DNA of 64,000 nt, from positions 1 to 64,000 of the forward strand of contig NZ_KK020678.1 of assembly GCF_000307775.2 (NCBI RefSeq). Direction: 5' to 3'. This DNA comes from Stutzerimonas stutzeri KOS6 (GTDB taxonomy: Bacteria > Pseudomonadota > Gammaproteobacteria > Pseudomonadales > Pseudomonadaceae). Both the position numbers and the translations under genes were made by a program. The notes beneath the pieces are model-generated. The model worked only from the letters and a program-made list of their open reading frames with translations, was not told where the DNA came from and did not search any database. Of the stretch, positions 1-9,144 are shown in pieces. The stretch's first letter is position 1, and the number at the start of each line of letters is the position of its first letter.

Positions 1-2661
1 GAGATTGCTGGTACTACAACGGGAGCTGTGACTGAAGACACCAGCGCACCGACCCTGACAGCGACCGGCACCCTGACCAGCACGGATGTCGATGGCACCA
101 ATAATGCCTTCCAGGTCGGCGCTGGCGTTGCGGTGGGCACCACCCTCGGCAGCCTGAGCATCGATGCTGTCGGCGCATGGAGCTACACTGTGGCCAACAG
201 TGCCGTGCAATCTCTGGGTGCTAACGCGACCAAGGTTGAGCAATTCACGGTCAAGGCTGCCGATGGTACTGAGCAAGTGATCGAGGTGACCATCAACGGC
301 ACCAACGATGTGCCTGTGGTTGGTGCAGCGCTGATCTCTTCCGACACGGAAGGCAATGGCATTTACACCCTTAACCTGCTGCTTGGAACGAGCGATGCCG
401 ACAGCGGGGATATCCTCAGCGTCAGCAATGCCACCTACACGGTTGGAGGGGTTCCAACAGACAACGCTGGCACCGACATTCCAGCCGGTTTGAGCCTGGC
501 GCCGAACGGCGTGTTGAGCATCAATCCAAGCGACTCCGCCTTCAACTACCTGGCCCAAGGCCAGAGCTTGGTAATCGTCGTTAACTATGCGGTCACCGAC
601 GGCATTGCCAGCCCAACTAAAACCGCAACCATCACTATCAACGGCACCAACGATCAGCCGACGGTAAGTGGTGCGATTACCAGTAGCCGAGACGAGGGCG
701 ATGCGGCGTACACCATCGATCTGCTGAGTGGTGCCCACGATGTAGATACCGCTGACGTTCTGAGTATTGGCAGTGTGACTTACACGGTGGGCGATGGCGT
801 TGCCAGTGGTGTCGCGCCGACGGGCTTCAGTCTGGCTGGCTCGACACTGACGGTGGACCCATCGAATGCAGCGTTCAACGCCCTGGCCTACGGCGAGACG
901 CTCAACGTGTTGGTTGCCTACACGATCAGCGATGGCAAGGGTGGCAGCGTGGCACAAACCGCGACCATCACCCTCACTGGCACCAACGATGCGCCGGAAA
1001 TCACCGTAATCGGTACTCCAAGTATCAGTGCCGCCAGCGGTGATGTGGTGTTCAACGGCTCGCTCCTCGTATCCGATGCGGATGCAAACGAGCAACTGAC
1101 GCTAAGCCTGACGGCTATTGGCGGCACGCTCGATCTGAGCGACGCCTCAGGTGTCACTATCAGCGAAGGCAGCGAAAATGCCGGCGAGCTGGGGCTGCGC
1201 ATTTCGGGTACCGCAGCGCAGATCAATGCGGCGCTAAACGGCATGAAGTTCTCTGCTGACGGCTCCGGCGTGGACGCAGGCCTTTACGTTGAGGTGGTGG
1301 ACGGTGGCGAGAATGGTGTGACAGGGGATGCCCAGTACATCGAGATTCCGGTTGCCACCCCTGATGTCGTACCTGGGTCTGTGGACTTCGACACCGGTGA
1401 GCAAGTGACGATAGCTAGCTACGACCCGGCTACGGTAATCACCATCGCTGGAGTCTCTGCAGCCTCGACCAGCGTTTTGGTCGATGGTGCAGGAACAACC
1501 ATCACTGGCGGCAACGGCGGTTCTCTGCTGCTTGGCGGCTATAGCGGCAATCTGGACGGGACTTCCATCCAGTTTGCCGATGGCAGCCTGCTCAAAACCG
1601 CGACAGCCAACAATTCGTCAGGCGCCACTCTGGTGGGCAGCTCGATTGCTGGTGGTGATTTGTTGATCGGCAGTGACTTTGCTGATGTGCTGCGCGGCCT
1701 GGCCGGTAACGACACGCTGCACGGCGGTGCGGGCAACGACACCATTTACGGTGGTAGCGGTGCCGACATCATCAAAGGCGGTGCCGGTAACGATGTGATC
1801 TACGGTGGCGATAACTCCGCAGACGATGGCGCTCAAGATCTGTTTGTCTATGACGCAGTGGGCAGCCAGGGCACTGACATCATCGTTGGCTTCAAGGATG
1901 GCCAGGACAAGATCGCCTTCCAGGGCGCCTTGCCGAGCAGCTATTCCATCTCGAGCATCGGCACTACCGCAGTCGTCACTCTAACCGGCAACGACAATGC
2001 CACGACCACTATCAAGTTACTGGGCATGGCTGGACTGGTGGACGATAGTGACTTCGTGCTTCTTGGTACTTCCGGCAACGATGTTCTTAGCGGCGACTCG
2101 GGCAACAACACCATTTTCGGTCTTGCCGGTAATGACACCATCGACGGTGGCGTGGGGGTTGACTTTATCAACACCGGTAGCGGCACTGATTCGGTGATCT
2201 TCAATTCGCTGGCAGAAGTTGGTGGCCGATCTGGTGCTGATTTCAGTGCAACCCAATACGATGTGCTTGTTGCAGGTGGTTACACCAGTGCTTCAGATAC
2301 CTTGCAGTTCAGTGCGACCGGCTTCGGTTTGTCGAATCAGACCACGGGGCAGGCTAACGTTGTCAGCGCGGAAAGTGGCGCAATAACTCTGGCCTCTGAA
2401 CAGCAATTCGCCCTGATCGATGCCGACGCAGTTTCATGGGGGGCATCTGATATCGTGAATGCGATCAACCAGAACGTAACTGGTAGCGTATCCATGCAGA
2501 AGATGTTTTTTGCGTTGGACAACGGGGCTGATACCCGGATTTACTTCTGGGATGACCTAGGTTCTGGGACTGTCGATACAGCTAATGGCGAGCTGACCCT
2601 CGTCGTTGAACTGGTTGGTGTAACGGATGCTACAACGCTATCCAACTTAACGATCGCCTGA
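1..2661 (+). CDS. Large RTX/VCBS-repeat adhesin, C-terminal part (5' end outside window)
   Basis: The frame is open from the first base, so this is the last 886 residues of a longer protein and the GTG at 28 is not a real start. It begins with VCBS/cadherin-like repeats that each end in a G-T-N-D motif (about residues 100, 218 and 330). Calcium-binding RTX nonapeptide repeats of the GGxGNDxIxGG type follow at about 565-600 and 685-730. The C-terminal 150 residues have no cysteines and are probably the uncleaved type I secretion signal. Such proteins are exported to the cell surface and mediate attachment or biofilm formation. The ABC/HlyD/TolC genes just downstream are the likely exporter. 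The N-terminus, which would show any retention module, is not visible, so the exact subfamily cannot be named. Confidence 0.85.
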   Translation, partial: EIAGTTTGAVTEDTSAPTLTATGTLTSTDVDGTNNAFQVGAGVAVGTTLGSLSIDAVGAWSYTVANSAVQSLGANATKVEQFTVKAADGTEQVIEVTINGTNDVPVVGAALISSDTEGNGIYTLNLLLGTSDADSGDILSVSNATYTVGGVPTDNAGTDIPAGLSLAPNGVLSINPSDSAFNYLAQGQSLVIVVNYAVTDGIASPTKTATITINGTNDQPTVSGAITSSRDEGDAAYTIDLLSGAHDVDTADVLSIGSVTYTVGDGVASGVAPTGFSLAGSTLTVDPSNAAFNALAYGETLNVLVAYTISDGKGGSVAQTATITLTGTNDAPEITVIGTPSISAASGDVVFNGSLLVSDADANEQLTLSLTAIGGTLDLSDASGVTISEGSENAGELGLRISGTAAQINAALNGMKFSADGSGVDAGLYVEVVDGGENGVTGDAQYIEIPVATPDVVPGSVDFDTGEQVTIASYDPATVITIAGVSAASTSVLVDGAGTTITGGNGGSLLLGGYSGNLDGTSIQFADGSLLKTATANNSSGATLVGSSIAGGDLLIGSDFADVLRGLAGNDTLHGGAGNDTIYGGSGADIIKGGAGNDVIYGGDNSADDGAQDLFVYDAVGSQGTDIIVGFKDGQDKIAFQGALPSSYSISSIGTTAVVTLTGNDNATTTIKLLGMAGLVDDSDFVLLGTSGNDVLSGDSGNNTIFGLAGNDTIDGGVGVDFINTGSGTDSVIFNSLAEVGGRSGADFSATQYDVLVAGGYTSASDTLQFSATGFGLSNQTTGQANVVSAESGAITLASEQQFALIDADAVSWGASDIVNAINQNVTGSVSMQKMFFALDNGADTRIYFWDDLGSGTVDTANGELTLVVELVGVTDATTLSNLTIA
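310..654 (+). repeat. VCBS-type repeat unit 1 in the adhesin gene
   Basis: A 115-codon unit that starts after one G-T-N-D motif and ends with the next. It shares the pattern ISS...EG..Y...LL.G..D.D..D.LS....TYTVG with the following unit. This is in-frame coding repetition, not a mobile repeat. Confidence 0.7.
655..990 (+). repeat. VCBS-type repeat unit 2 in the adhesin gene
   Basis: A 112-codon unit similar in protein sequence to the preceding one and also ending in G-T-N-D. The DNA has diverged clearly, so this is an old duplication. Confidence 0.7.
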
Positions 2662-2683
2662 TCGAGAACGCGCTCATTGCGCA

Positions 2684-2713
2684 GGTTCAGGTCATCAGCA
2701 GATGACCTGAACC
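2684..2713. other. Perfect 13-bp inverted repeat after the adhesin gene
   Basis: Arms at 2684-2696 and 2701-2713 are exact reverse complements with a 4-base loop. No U-tract follows directly. It lies 22 bases after the adhesin stop and just before a canonical terminator hairpin, so it may protect the mRNA 3' end or act with that terminator. Confidence 0.6.
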
Positions 2714-2720
2714 ACTTGCA

Positions 2721-2755
2721 CCCGCCTTTTACCAAAGGCGGGTTTTTTATTTTCT
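2721..2755 (+). terminator. Rho-independent terminator of the adhesin gene
   Basis: GC-rich stem CCCGCCTTT / AAAGGCGGG (2721-2742) with a short loop, followed by a T-rich run to about 2753. Confidence 0.85.
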
Positions 2756-3008
2756 TAAAAGTGGGGGGTTGTGGTCGGCGCGGCTACGTTTCGGTCGGCT
2801 CGATAGATTAGTGTCAGGTCAGCTGCACGACATCGAACGTCAGTTGTGTGCTCTGCTGCCTGCTGAGCGACAGCCATAGTTGCGGTCGGAACAACTGCTG
2901 GAAGCATGTCACTCATAAAGCAGTGTAAGCATCAGGGCGATGGCAATATTCCGATATTGACGTGATATCATCCTGAGCTGTTTTGCTATCAGCATTTGAG
3001 CCTTACGT
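2756..3008. other. Spacer between adhesin gene and secretion operon, with palindromes
   Basis: No convincing gene. It holds an inverted repeat CAATAT-TCCG-ATATTG at 2944-2959 and the palindrome TGATATCA at 2963-2970, about 40-65 bases before the ABC exporter start. This is where an operator or promoter would be expected; a TTGACG at 2957-2962 could be a -35 element, but no well-spaced -10 was found. A 36-codon open stretch at 2769-2879 could be a gene remnant but matches nothing I recognise. Confidence 0.4.
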
Positions 3009-4715
3009 ATGAATTCCCCGTCCATGTCTGATCTAAGAGCCGCCTTGCTGGTGTGTAAGGGTGGTTTTTTCTCCGTAGGTTTCTTCAGTCTGTTCATCAA
3101 CTTCCTGATGCTGGTGCCCGCGTTCTATATGCTGCAGGTATACGATCGGGTCGTTGCTACAGGCAGCCATTCGACACTGCTGATGCTGACGCTTATTCTC
3201 ATTCTCCTGCTTGTGACCATGGGCATATTGGAGTGGGTGCGCTCGCGCATTATGGTGCGGCTGAGTTCTCGGCTCGATTTGATTCTCGGGCCTCGTTTGT
3301 ACGATGCCAGCTTCAAACAGGCACTTGCTTCCGGCGGTATGCAGGCTTCGGCTCAGCCACTGAGTGACCTGACCGGCCTGCGTCAGTTCATTACCGGCAA
3401 TGGGCTGTTCGCGTTTTTCGATGCGCCCTGGCTGCCCATCTATCTGGCCGTGATGTTTCTCTTTCACCCGTGGTTTGGCTGGTTTGCAGTGGGTTGTGCG
3501 CTGGTGCTGGTGGCCCTGGCTTACCTCAACGAGCGGCTCACCAATGCGGCGTTGCTGGAAGCCAACAAGCAGAACCTGGCCGCTACGGCCTTTACCCAGA
3601 AGAACCTGCGCAATGCCGAAGTGGTGGAGTCCATGGGCATGCTGGGCATGTTGCGTGAGCGCTGGCAGGGGCTGAACGACCAGGTGTTGGCCCTGCAGGG
3701 GGTGGCGAGTGATCGCGGTGGCAGTATTGCTGCATTTTCCAAAACCTTTCGTCTGTTGGTGCAGTCGCTGATTCTGGGCGTGGGCGCCTACCTGGCCATC
3801 GAGCAGGAGATTACTCCTGGGTTGATGATCGCCGGTTCGATCCTGCTCGGCCGGGCGTTGGCGCCGATTGATCAGATGATTGGTGCTTGGAAGGGCTTTT
3901 CTGCCGCACGCGGCCAGTACGCGCGGCTCAATGAGTTGCTGGAGCAGGTTGCAGCAGAGCCTGAGCGCATGTCGTTACCGGCGCCAGTCGGTGAGGTAAT
4001 TGCAGAAAACCTTGTGGTGGTGCCACCGGGTGCACAAAAGCCGGTACTGACTGGGTTGAGTTTTCACGTGGCGGCCGGTGACGCCGTGGGCATTATCGGC
4101 CCGAGCGCATCCGGTAAATCAACTCTGGCACGGGCCTTGTTGGGTATCTGGCCAGCCGCACAGGGCAAGGTACGCCTGGACGGTGCCGATGTCTTTGCCT
4201 GGAAGCGTGAAGAGCTGGGTCCGCATGTAGGGTATCTGCCGCAGGATGTCGAGCTGTTTGAAGGCTCGATCAACGAGAACATTGCCCGCTTCGGTCAGGT
4301 GGATCCGTTAGCTGTGGTTGAGGCTGCTCGCCTCGCTGGTGTGCATGAGCTGATCCTCAATCTGCCGCACGGTTACGACACGGTAATCGGCGCATCTGGC
4401 GGTGGGTTATCCGGCGGGCAGCGTCAGCGCATCGGTTTGGCGCGCGCTGTGTATCGGCGGCCGCGCTTGATTGTGCTGGATGAGCCCAATTCCAATCTGG
4501 ACGACGTAGGTGAGCGGGCACTATCGGAGGCTATCGTCCGGCTCAAGCAGGCGGGCTGTACGCTGTTCGTGATTACTCATCGCACCAGTGTGCTCAATGC
4601 CTTGGACAAACTGTTGGTGCTGCGTGACGGCGCCCTGGTGCTGTTCGGGCCGCGGGGCAGGGTGCTTGCCGAATTGAGCAAGGCCCAGCAGTCCGTGGCA
4701 GCCGCCCAGGCGTAA
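3009..4715 (+). CDS. Type I secretion ABC transporter, permease/ATPase (PrtD/AprD family)
   Basis: Inner-membrane ATP-driven exporter that forms a type I secretion channel with an HlyD adaptor and a TolC channel. At 568 residues it has the PrtD-family length and no N-terminal C39 peptidase domain, so it should export RTX proteins that keep an uncleaved C-terminal signal. The membrane domain spans about residues 15-290. The nucleotide-binding domain shows Walker A GPSASGKST (364-372), signature LSGGQRQR (467-474) and Walker B LIVLDEP (Asp491, Glu492). It is the first gene of a three-gene operon and follows the adhesin gene, which is the probable substrate. The ATG at 3009 is the first good start in frame; its ribosome site is weak. 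Confidence 0.93.
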   Translation: MNSPSMSDLRAALLVCKGGFFSVGFFSLFINFLMLVPAFYMLQVYDRVVATGSHSTLLMLTLILILLLVTMGILEWVRSRIMVRLSSRLDLILGPRLYDASFKQALASGGMQASAQPLSDLTGLRQFITGNGLFAFFDAPWLPIYLAVMFLFHPWFGWFAVGCALVLVALAYLNERLTNAALLEANKQNLAATAFTQKNLRNAEVVESMGMLGMLRERWQGLNDQVLALQGVASDRGGSIAAFSKTFRLLVQSLILGVGAYLAIEQEITPGLMIAGSILLGRALAPIDQMIGAWKGFSAARGQYARLNELLEQVAAEPERMSLPAPVGEVIAENLVVVPPGAQKPVLTGLSFHVAAGDAVGIIGPSASGKSTLARALLGIWPAAQGKVRLDGADVFAWKREELGPHVGYLPQDVELFEGSINENIARFGQVDPLAVVEAARLAGVHELILNLPHGYDTVIGASGGGLSGGQRQRIGLARAVYRRPRLIVLDEPNSNLDDVGERALSEAIVRLKQAGCTLFVITHRTSVLNALDKLLVLRDGALVLFGPRGRVLAELSKAQQSVAAAQA

Positions 4716-4728
4716 CCCTTGAGGATTA

Positions 4729-6051
4729 ATGGACGTGAGTAATTCTTCCGCTGCAGGCTCCTCGCCTTCGCTACCCGTAAACACTAATGACCTGCCGGTC
4801 AGGCGCATTGGATATGCAGTCTTGTTTGTCACATTCGGGCTGTTTGGCTCATGGGCGGCCTTGGCGCCGCTTGATAGTGCAGCTCTTGCACCTGGAGTGG
4901 TAACCGTCAAGAGCTATCGAAAGACAGTGCAACACTTGGAGGGAGGTATCGTCAGTGCTCTACATGTTCACGACGGCGATCAGGTCCGGGCGGGCGATGT
5001 GTTGGTCGAGTTGGATGGTACTCAGGTGTTTGCCGAGCTGGAGGTAATCCGCAGCCAACTGATAGCGGCCCAGGCGCTGGAAGCCCGGCTTATGGCGGAG
5101 CGCAGCGATGATGAAGATGTTGATTTTGGCGCGCCTGATACCGATCGGCGAGTCCATGAAGCACGTCAGAGCGAGTTGCAGATATTCAATGCCAGGCGCG
5201 CCGCACGATTGGGTGAGATCAGTGTCCTGCAGAAGCGTGTGGTGCAGTTGAATGAACAGATCAGAGGCTTTCAAGCTGTTATAGAAGGAAAGGTGCAGGA
5301 AGCGGCTTTTTACGAAGAAGAAGTATCCGATCTTACTGCCCTTTTGCAGGAAGGCTTCGTCGACAAGCAGCGCTTGCGTGAGCAGCAGCGCAACGCGGTC
5401 CGGCTGCGCTCGGAGATCGCTGATCTTCACTCGTCGATCGCTCGCTCCCGTTTGCAGATTGGAGAGACTGACCTGCAAATCATGCAGTTGAACAAAGATT
5501 TTATTTCCGAAGTCGTCACGCAGCTCGCGGAGGTGCAAACAACGATTTTCGATTTGAACGAGCGGATGGCTGCGGCGAATGACCGGGCGCAGCGCATCAA
5601 GATACGCGCGCCAGAGTCTGGCATGGTTCTGGGGATGCAGGTTCACACGGTGGGCGGCGTGGTCAGTCCAGGAACTCCTTTGCTGGACCTTGTGCCTGCA
5701 AGCGAAGATCTGGTTATTGACGTGGAAATCTCGCCGATGGATATCGATCGAGTGGGTGTGGGCAAGCTTGCCGATATTCGCTTCAGTGCGTTCAAAAGCG
5801 CTACTACGCCTGTTATCGAAGGTGTTTTAACGAGGATTTCGGCCGATAGATTGGTCAATGAGCAATCTGGCATTCCCTATTACCTCGGGCGGGTGGAGCT
5901 TACTGAGAATGGCCGGAAGCAGCTGAAAGACTTGGTTCTCGTGCCCGGCATGCCGGCGGAAGTATTGATCAATACGGGTGAACGGACGCTGTTTGAATAC
6001 TTGGTTCAGCCAGCAACCAACGCATTTGCTCGCTCGCTGATTGAGGACTGA
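4729..6051 (+). CDS. HlyD-family type I secretion periplasmic adaptor
   Basis: Membrane-fusion subunit that bridges the ABC exporter and the outer-membrane channel. The 440 residues include one transmembrane helix at about 28-48 and a lipoyl/barrel segment starting around residue 55 (TVQHLEGGIV). A long coiled-coil region follows at about 95-290. The second barrel half (IRAPESGMVLG) begins near residue 288. The length matches PrtE/AprE-type adaptors. The gene starts 13 bases after the ABC gene with GAGG in front of its ATG, and its 3' end lies 4 bases before the channel gene start, so the three genes are one operon. Confidence 0.92.
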   Translation: MDVSNSSAAGSSPSLPVNTNDLPVRRIGYAVLFVTFGLFGSWAALAPLDSAALAPGVVTVKSYRKTVQHLEGGIVSALHVHDGDQVRAGDVLVELDGTQVFAELEVIRSQLIAAQALEARLMAERSDDEDVDFGAPDTDRRVHEARQSELQIFNARRAARLGEISVLQKRVVQLNEQIRGFQAVIEGKVQEAAFYEEEVSDLTALLQEGFVDKQRLREQQRNAVRLRSEIADLHSSIARSRLQIGETDLQIMQLNKDFISEVVTQLAEVQTTIFDLNERMAAANDRAQRIKIRAPESGMVLGMQVHTVGGVVSPGTPLLDLVPASEDLVIDVEISPMDIDRVGVGKLADIRFSAFKSATTPVIEGVLTRISADRLVNEQSGIPYYLGRVELTENGRKQLKDLVLVPGMPAEVLINTGERTLFEYLVQPATNAFARSLIED

Positions 6052-6055
6052 CGTT

Positions 6056-7417
6056 ATGCGGTATCTTTTATGTGGTGTGATGCTGCTAGCGAGCGTGCCT
6101 TTTGCACCTGCAGCATTTGCCGTGGTACAGGATGAGGAGCGGGTGGTCGATTTGTGGCAGTTGTTTCAGGAGGCTGAGCTGCAAGACCCGCGGGTGCTCG
6201 CCGGGCGCGCGCTACTCGAAGGCGGTAAATGGCGTAAGCGGGAGGCATTCGGTCAATTGCTTCCGCAGTTGAGCGCAAGCAGTACGCTCAATCGAACCGC
6301 GCAGGAAAACGACATGACTCGGCAGGCCTATAACGGTGAGCGCTACGCGCTCACTTTGAGCCAGGTCATCTACGACTCGCAAGCTTGGAACAACTACCGG
6401 CGCTATAGTGAGTTGGCCGTGCAGCAACAGGCGGAATTTGCCGTTACTCAAGAGGAGGCGACGCTCGATCTAATCGAGCGTTACTTCACTGCCCTGGCTG
6501 CTGAAGATGAGCTGGCGCTGCTGTCCGCTGAATTGCGTGCTACGGAGCGCAGCTTGGCGCGCGTTGACTCACTATACAAACGTCAGCTGGCAACGATCAC
6601 CGATGTGCTAGAAATTTCGGCACGTGTAGATTCGTTAAAAGCCGGTGAAATAGAAGCGCGCAACGCAGTTGAGGTGGGGCGTGAGGCGTTGTCGGAAATC
6701 GTTGGCCGTGAGATTGTCGGGCGTCTGAAGCGTGTTGACCAGCAGGCCGTTTTTTTGCCCCCCGAGCATGATCGTGAGTACTGGGTACGGCAGGCGATTT
6801 CTGAAAATCCGATTATAGAGGCGCGCAGCCGTGCTGTAGCTGCTGCACAGGCCGCTATGCAACAGGCTTCCGGCGGGTACAGGCCAAAGGTCAGTTTGAG
6901 TCTGAGTGGCCAGCGTAGCGACATCGGTTACGAAAACAGCCAGGCGCAAATCACGGATACCTATGTCGTCAGCTTGGGTGTTCAAGTACCTCTATACAGT
7001 GGCGGCTCGACCCGTGCGCGTGTTTCGGCTAGCGCTTCCGACTTGATCGTGGCCGAGCAAGAGCTTGAGCAGGCAAAGCGTCAGGTGGTGCGGGAAACAC
7101 GCTCGGCCTTCTACGATGCGCAGGCGGGAGTGAGCAAGATTGCTGCTGCGCGCAAGGCCATGAAGTCTTCGACAAAAGCTCGTGAAGCTGCCGAGCACGC
7201 TTTTGGTTATGGCGTGATGAATGCGGTAGACGTTTTGAATAGCATCAAGGAGGAGTATGCGGCGCGCCGAGCAATGCTGCAGTCACAGTATGATTTCATC
7301 TTGAGTTCGTTGCTATTGAGGCGCTGGAGCGGCTCACTGGTGCGTAATGATGTGCGCACGGTCAATGAGTGGCTGCTGGATGCATTACCCCTGGCGACTA
7401 CTGAATCAGGCGGATGA
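6056..7417 (+). CDS. TolC-family outer-membrane channel of the type I secretion system
   Basis: Outer-membrane efflux protein expected to form the trimeric exit duct for the adhesin. The start is placed at ATG 6056, 9 bases after GAGG, because it gives a clean signal peptide (MRYLLCGVMLL...AFA, cleavage near residue 23). A TTG further upstream would add residues before that signal. The two repeated TolC halves are visible at about residues 40-240 and 245-430, with the typical VPLYSGG segment before the second helical hairpin. It is the last gene of the secretion operon. No LapD/LapG-type release genes are nearby. Confidence 0.9.
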   Translation: MRYLLCGVMLLASVPFAPAAFAVVQDEERVVDLWQLFQEAELQDPRVLAGRALLEGGKWRKREAFGQLLPQLSASSTLNRTAQENDMTRQAYNGERYALTLSQVIYDSQAWNNYRRYSELAVQQQAEFAVTQEEATLDLIERYFTALAAEDELALLSAELRATERSLARVDSLYKRQLATITDVLEISARVDSLKAGEIEARNAVEVGREALSEIVGREIVGRLKRVDQQAVFLPPEHDREYWVRQAISENPIIEARSRAVAAAQAAMQQASGGYRPKVSLSLSGQRSDIGYENSQAQITDTYVVSLGVQVPLYSGGSTRARVSASASDLIVAEQELEQAKRQVVRETRSAFYDAQAGVSKIAAARKAMKSSTKAREAAEHAFGYGVMNAVDVLNSIKEEYAARRAMLQSQYDFILSSLLLRRWSGSLVRNDVRTVNEWLLDALPLATTESGG

Positions 7418-7824
7418 ATTTAAGCATCTAATCGAAGGAGTGGATCGGCTAAAGGCTGTTCTACTTCTGGCGTCGTTTCAGGCGCGATGTCAGTCGTGTT
7501 CTGTGTTATTAGGGTTCTTCGCCTTAGCGCTTGTGGGCACCATCGACAGCAGTGTGAGATTGTCGGAGTGCTATCCGGGGTGATCAGCGAAGTAGAATTG
7601 CGTCCCGAGTTCTAGATTAAGATGCATGTTTACCGGATCGCGGGGGCGCTTGGGAAGGGCTGTGTCGTTGTGTGTGACATGGCGCTATTTGACGCCAGCG
7701 CCTCTCCATCATCCAATCGCAAGCCAGAGTGTCTGTGCTTTAGGGTGCGACACCAGTCAAATCAGAAATGGGGGCGGCGGCGGATCAATTCTTTGAAAAG
7801 TAATTTTCTCTTTCCTGTGCACTT
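7418..7824. other. 407-base gene-free stretch after the secretion operon
   Basis: Only short open frames without coding character were seen. No clear terminator hairpin, RNA gene or repeat was recognised. It separates the secretion operon from the convergent ycgR. Confidence 0.5.
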
Positions 7825-8571
7825 CTAGCCGAACGGGGGTTCGGCATTCTCACGACGCGCGTCGCGCTGCAGTTGATAGACGAGACGCTCGATTTGTCGC
7901 TGTGTCTGACCAGCGAGGCGATGGAATTTAAGGCCGCACATCGTTATGTCCAGCTTTTCGTCGAACAGCAGGTGGCGCAGCTCGACTTCTGTCTGGATCA
8001 GCCCTATCGGTAGCTTGGCGACGAGTTCGTAGACCTGCCCTGTTTGCAGGCTGCCCTGGTAGTCGCCCTTGACGCTCAGCTTGCAGCCGGTAGCCGATAT
8101 GTCGAGCAATTTGCCTTCCAGCGATTTTCGGTTTGACGCGCTTCCCAGTTGGGCGGCTACGGCGGTTTCCTTGAGTTGCGCACGGTAGGCATTGCGCCGC
8201 TGGTGATGGGTCAGCTCTGCGGGCGCTGGAATCCAATAGCAGCGTGCGCCGTCTATCTCGCTCAGGTGAGCTGGCTGATCGTTCGTCCAGGATATCCGGG
8301 CGCCTTCGTAAAAACCGTCGATGTGAATCGGCTCGCCCTGCAGTAGCAGTCTTTCTCCATCGTTGGGAATTATTTCATCCAGCGCAATCCAGCCGGTTTC
8401 ACGGTTCATTTGTACCAGAAAGCTCTGGTAGCGCTGATTGCGCTCATGGAAACGGACGGTAAGCGGAACGTTATTATCAAGAAGAGGGCGCAGGTTGGCG
8501 TATATTTCAAGCGGTGAGGTCAGTACCTTGGGCGGCTGAGGGCCTTCCTGCTCCAGGAACAAGCTAGACAC
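7825..8571 (-). CDS. ycgR: Flagellar brake protein YcgR (PilZ domain)
   Basis: A c-di-GMP receptor that slows or biases the flagellar motor. The 248 residues comprise an N-terminal YcgR domain (about 15-120) and a C-terminal PilZ domain. The PilZ c-di-GMP motifs are present: RRNAYR (RxxxR, about 125-130) and DISATG (DxSxxG, about 153-158). The start is a GTG with GGAG 11 bases upstream. It is the distal gene of the flgM-flgN-ycgR run on the minus strand, so it is probably co-expressed with late flagellar genes. Confidence 0.9.
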   Translation of the reverse strand: MSSLFLEQEGPQPPKVLTSPLEIYANLRPLLDNNVPLTVRFHERNQRYQSFLVQMNRETGWIALDEIIPNDGERLLLQGEPIHIDGFYEGARISWTNDQPAHLSEIDGARCYWIPAPAELTHHQRRNAYRAQLKETAVAAQLGSASNRKSLEGKLLDISATGCKLSVKGDYQGSLQTGQVYELVAKLPIGLIQTEVELRHLLFDEKLDITMCGLKFHRLAGQTQRQIERLVYQLQRDARRENAEPPFG

Positions 8572-8633
8572 GGTCCGGTGATCTCCGGCGCATTATTGTC
8601 ACCATAGTAAGCGTCCTCATGGCGGTTGTTCGT

Positions 8634-9104
8634 TCAGGCTTGGCTCAAAGGCCGCTGCTGGTTGCTGCGGGCAGCACCTCCCCGGTTGTCGTAAAGACCC
8701 GGAGTGTCATCCTTCCCTTGCAGAATTTTCAGCATGCCGCCCAAAGTGCTCTGGTTTGCCCGAATCAGACGCCCGTTTCGCTCATTTGCAGTGCGGCAGC
8801 GATCAAGCTCCGCTTCCAGCAGTCGGGCCTGCTCAAGAATGCTATCGCCTTGTTCGGCTCGGCTTGCCGCAGCCTCTAGTCCTGCCAGATCGGGGCTCAG
8901 CTGTTGGTCGACAAGCCATTGGCTGCGTTGAGCACCATGCTGGCCGAGCAGGGCAAGCAACGGTTGCTTTTTCGTCAGGATGGCTTCCAGGTCAACCAGA
9001 TTGCGGTCGCTCAGAGCTGTAAACTCCAAGTCGATAAGCTCAAGGAGTTGACCGGTTATGCCGATATCTTCGGCCAGTTGCTCAAGCAGGGTAGTGTCAT
9101 GCAT
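8634..9104 (-). CDS. flgN: FlgN, chaperone for hook-filament junction proteins
   Basis: Cytoplasmic export chaperone for FlgK and FlgL, both encoded in this window. An open frame extends upstream to 9254, but ATG 9104 (MHDTTLLEQL) gives 156 residues, the usual FlgN length, and avoids overlapping flgM. The sequence is almost entirely helical, with leucine- and glutamate-rich heptads. It lies between flgM and ycgR on the minus strand, a conserved pseudomonad order, and that context supports the call as much as the sequence does. Confidence 0.87.
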   Translation of the reverse strand: MHDTTLLEQLAEDIGITGQLLELIDLEFTALSDRNLVDLEAILTKKQPLLALLGQHGAQRSQWLVDQQLSPDLAGLEAAASRAEQGDSILEQARLLEAELDRCRTANERNGRLIRANQSTLGGMLKILQGKDDTPGLYDNRGGAARSNQQRPLSQA

Positions 9105-9144
9105 GTTGGGTTCTGGCGGACTCGCGTAGATGTCTGGTCCAGGC

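Noticed and set aside
7622-7828. 68-codon frame in the gap after the secretion operon
   Set aside because: No ribosome site, no homology-like features, and it runs into the end of ycgR.
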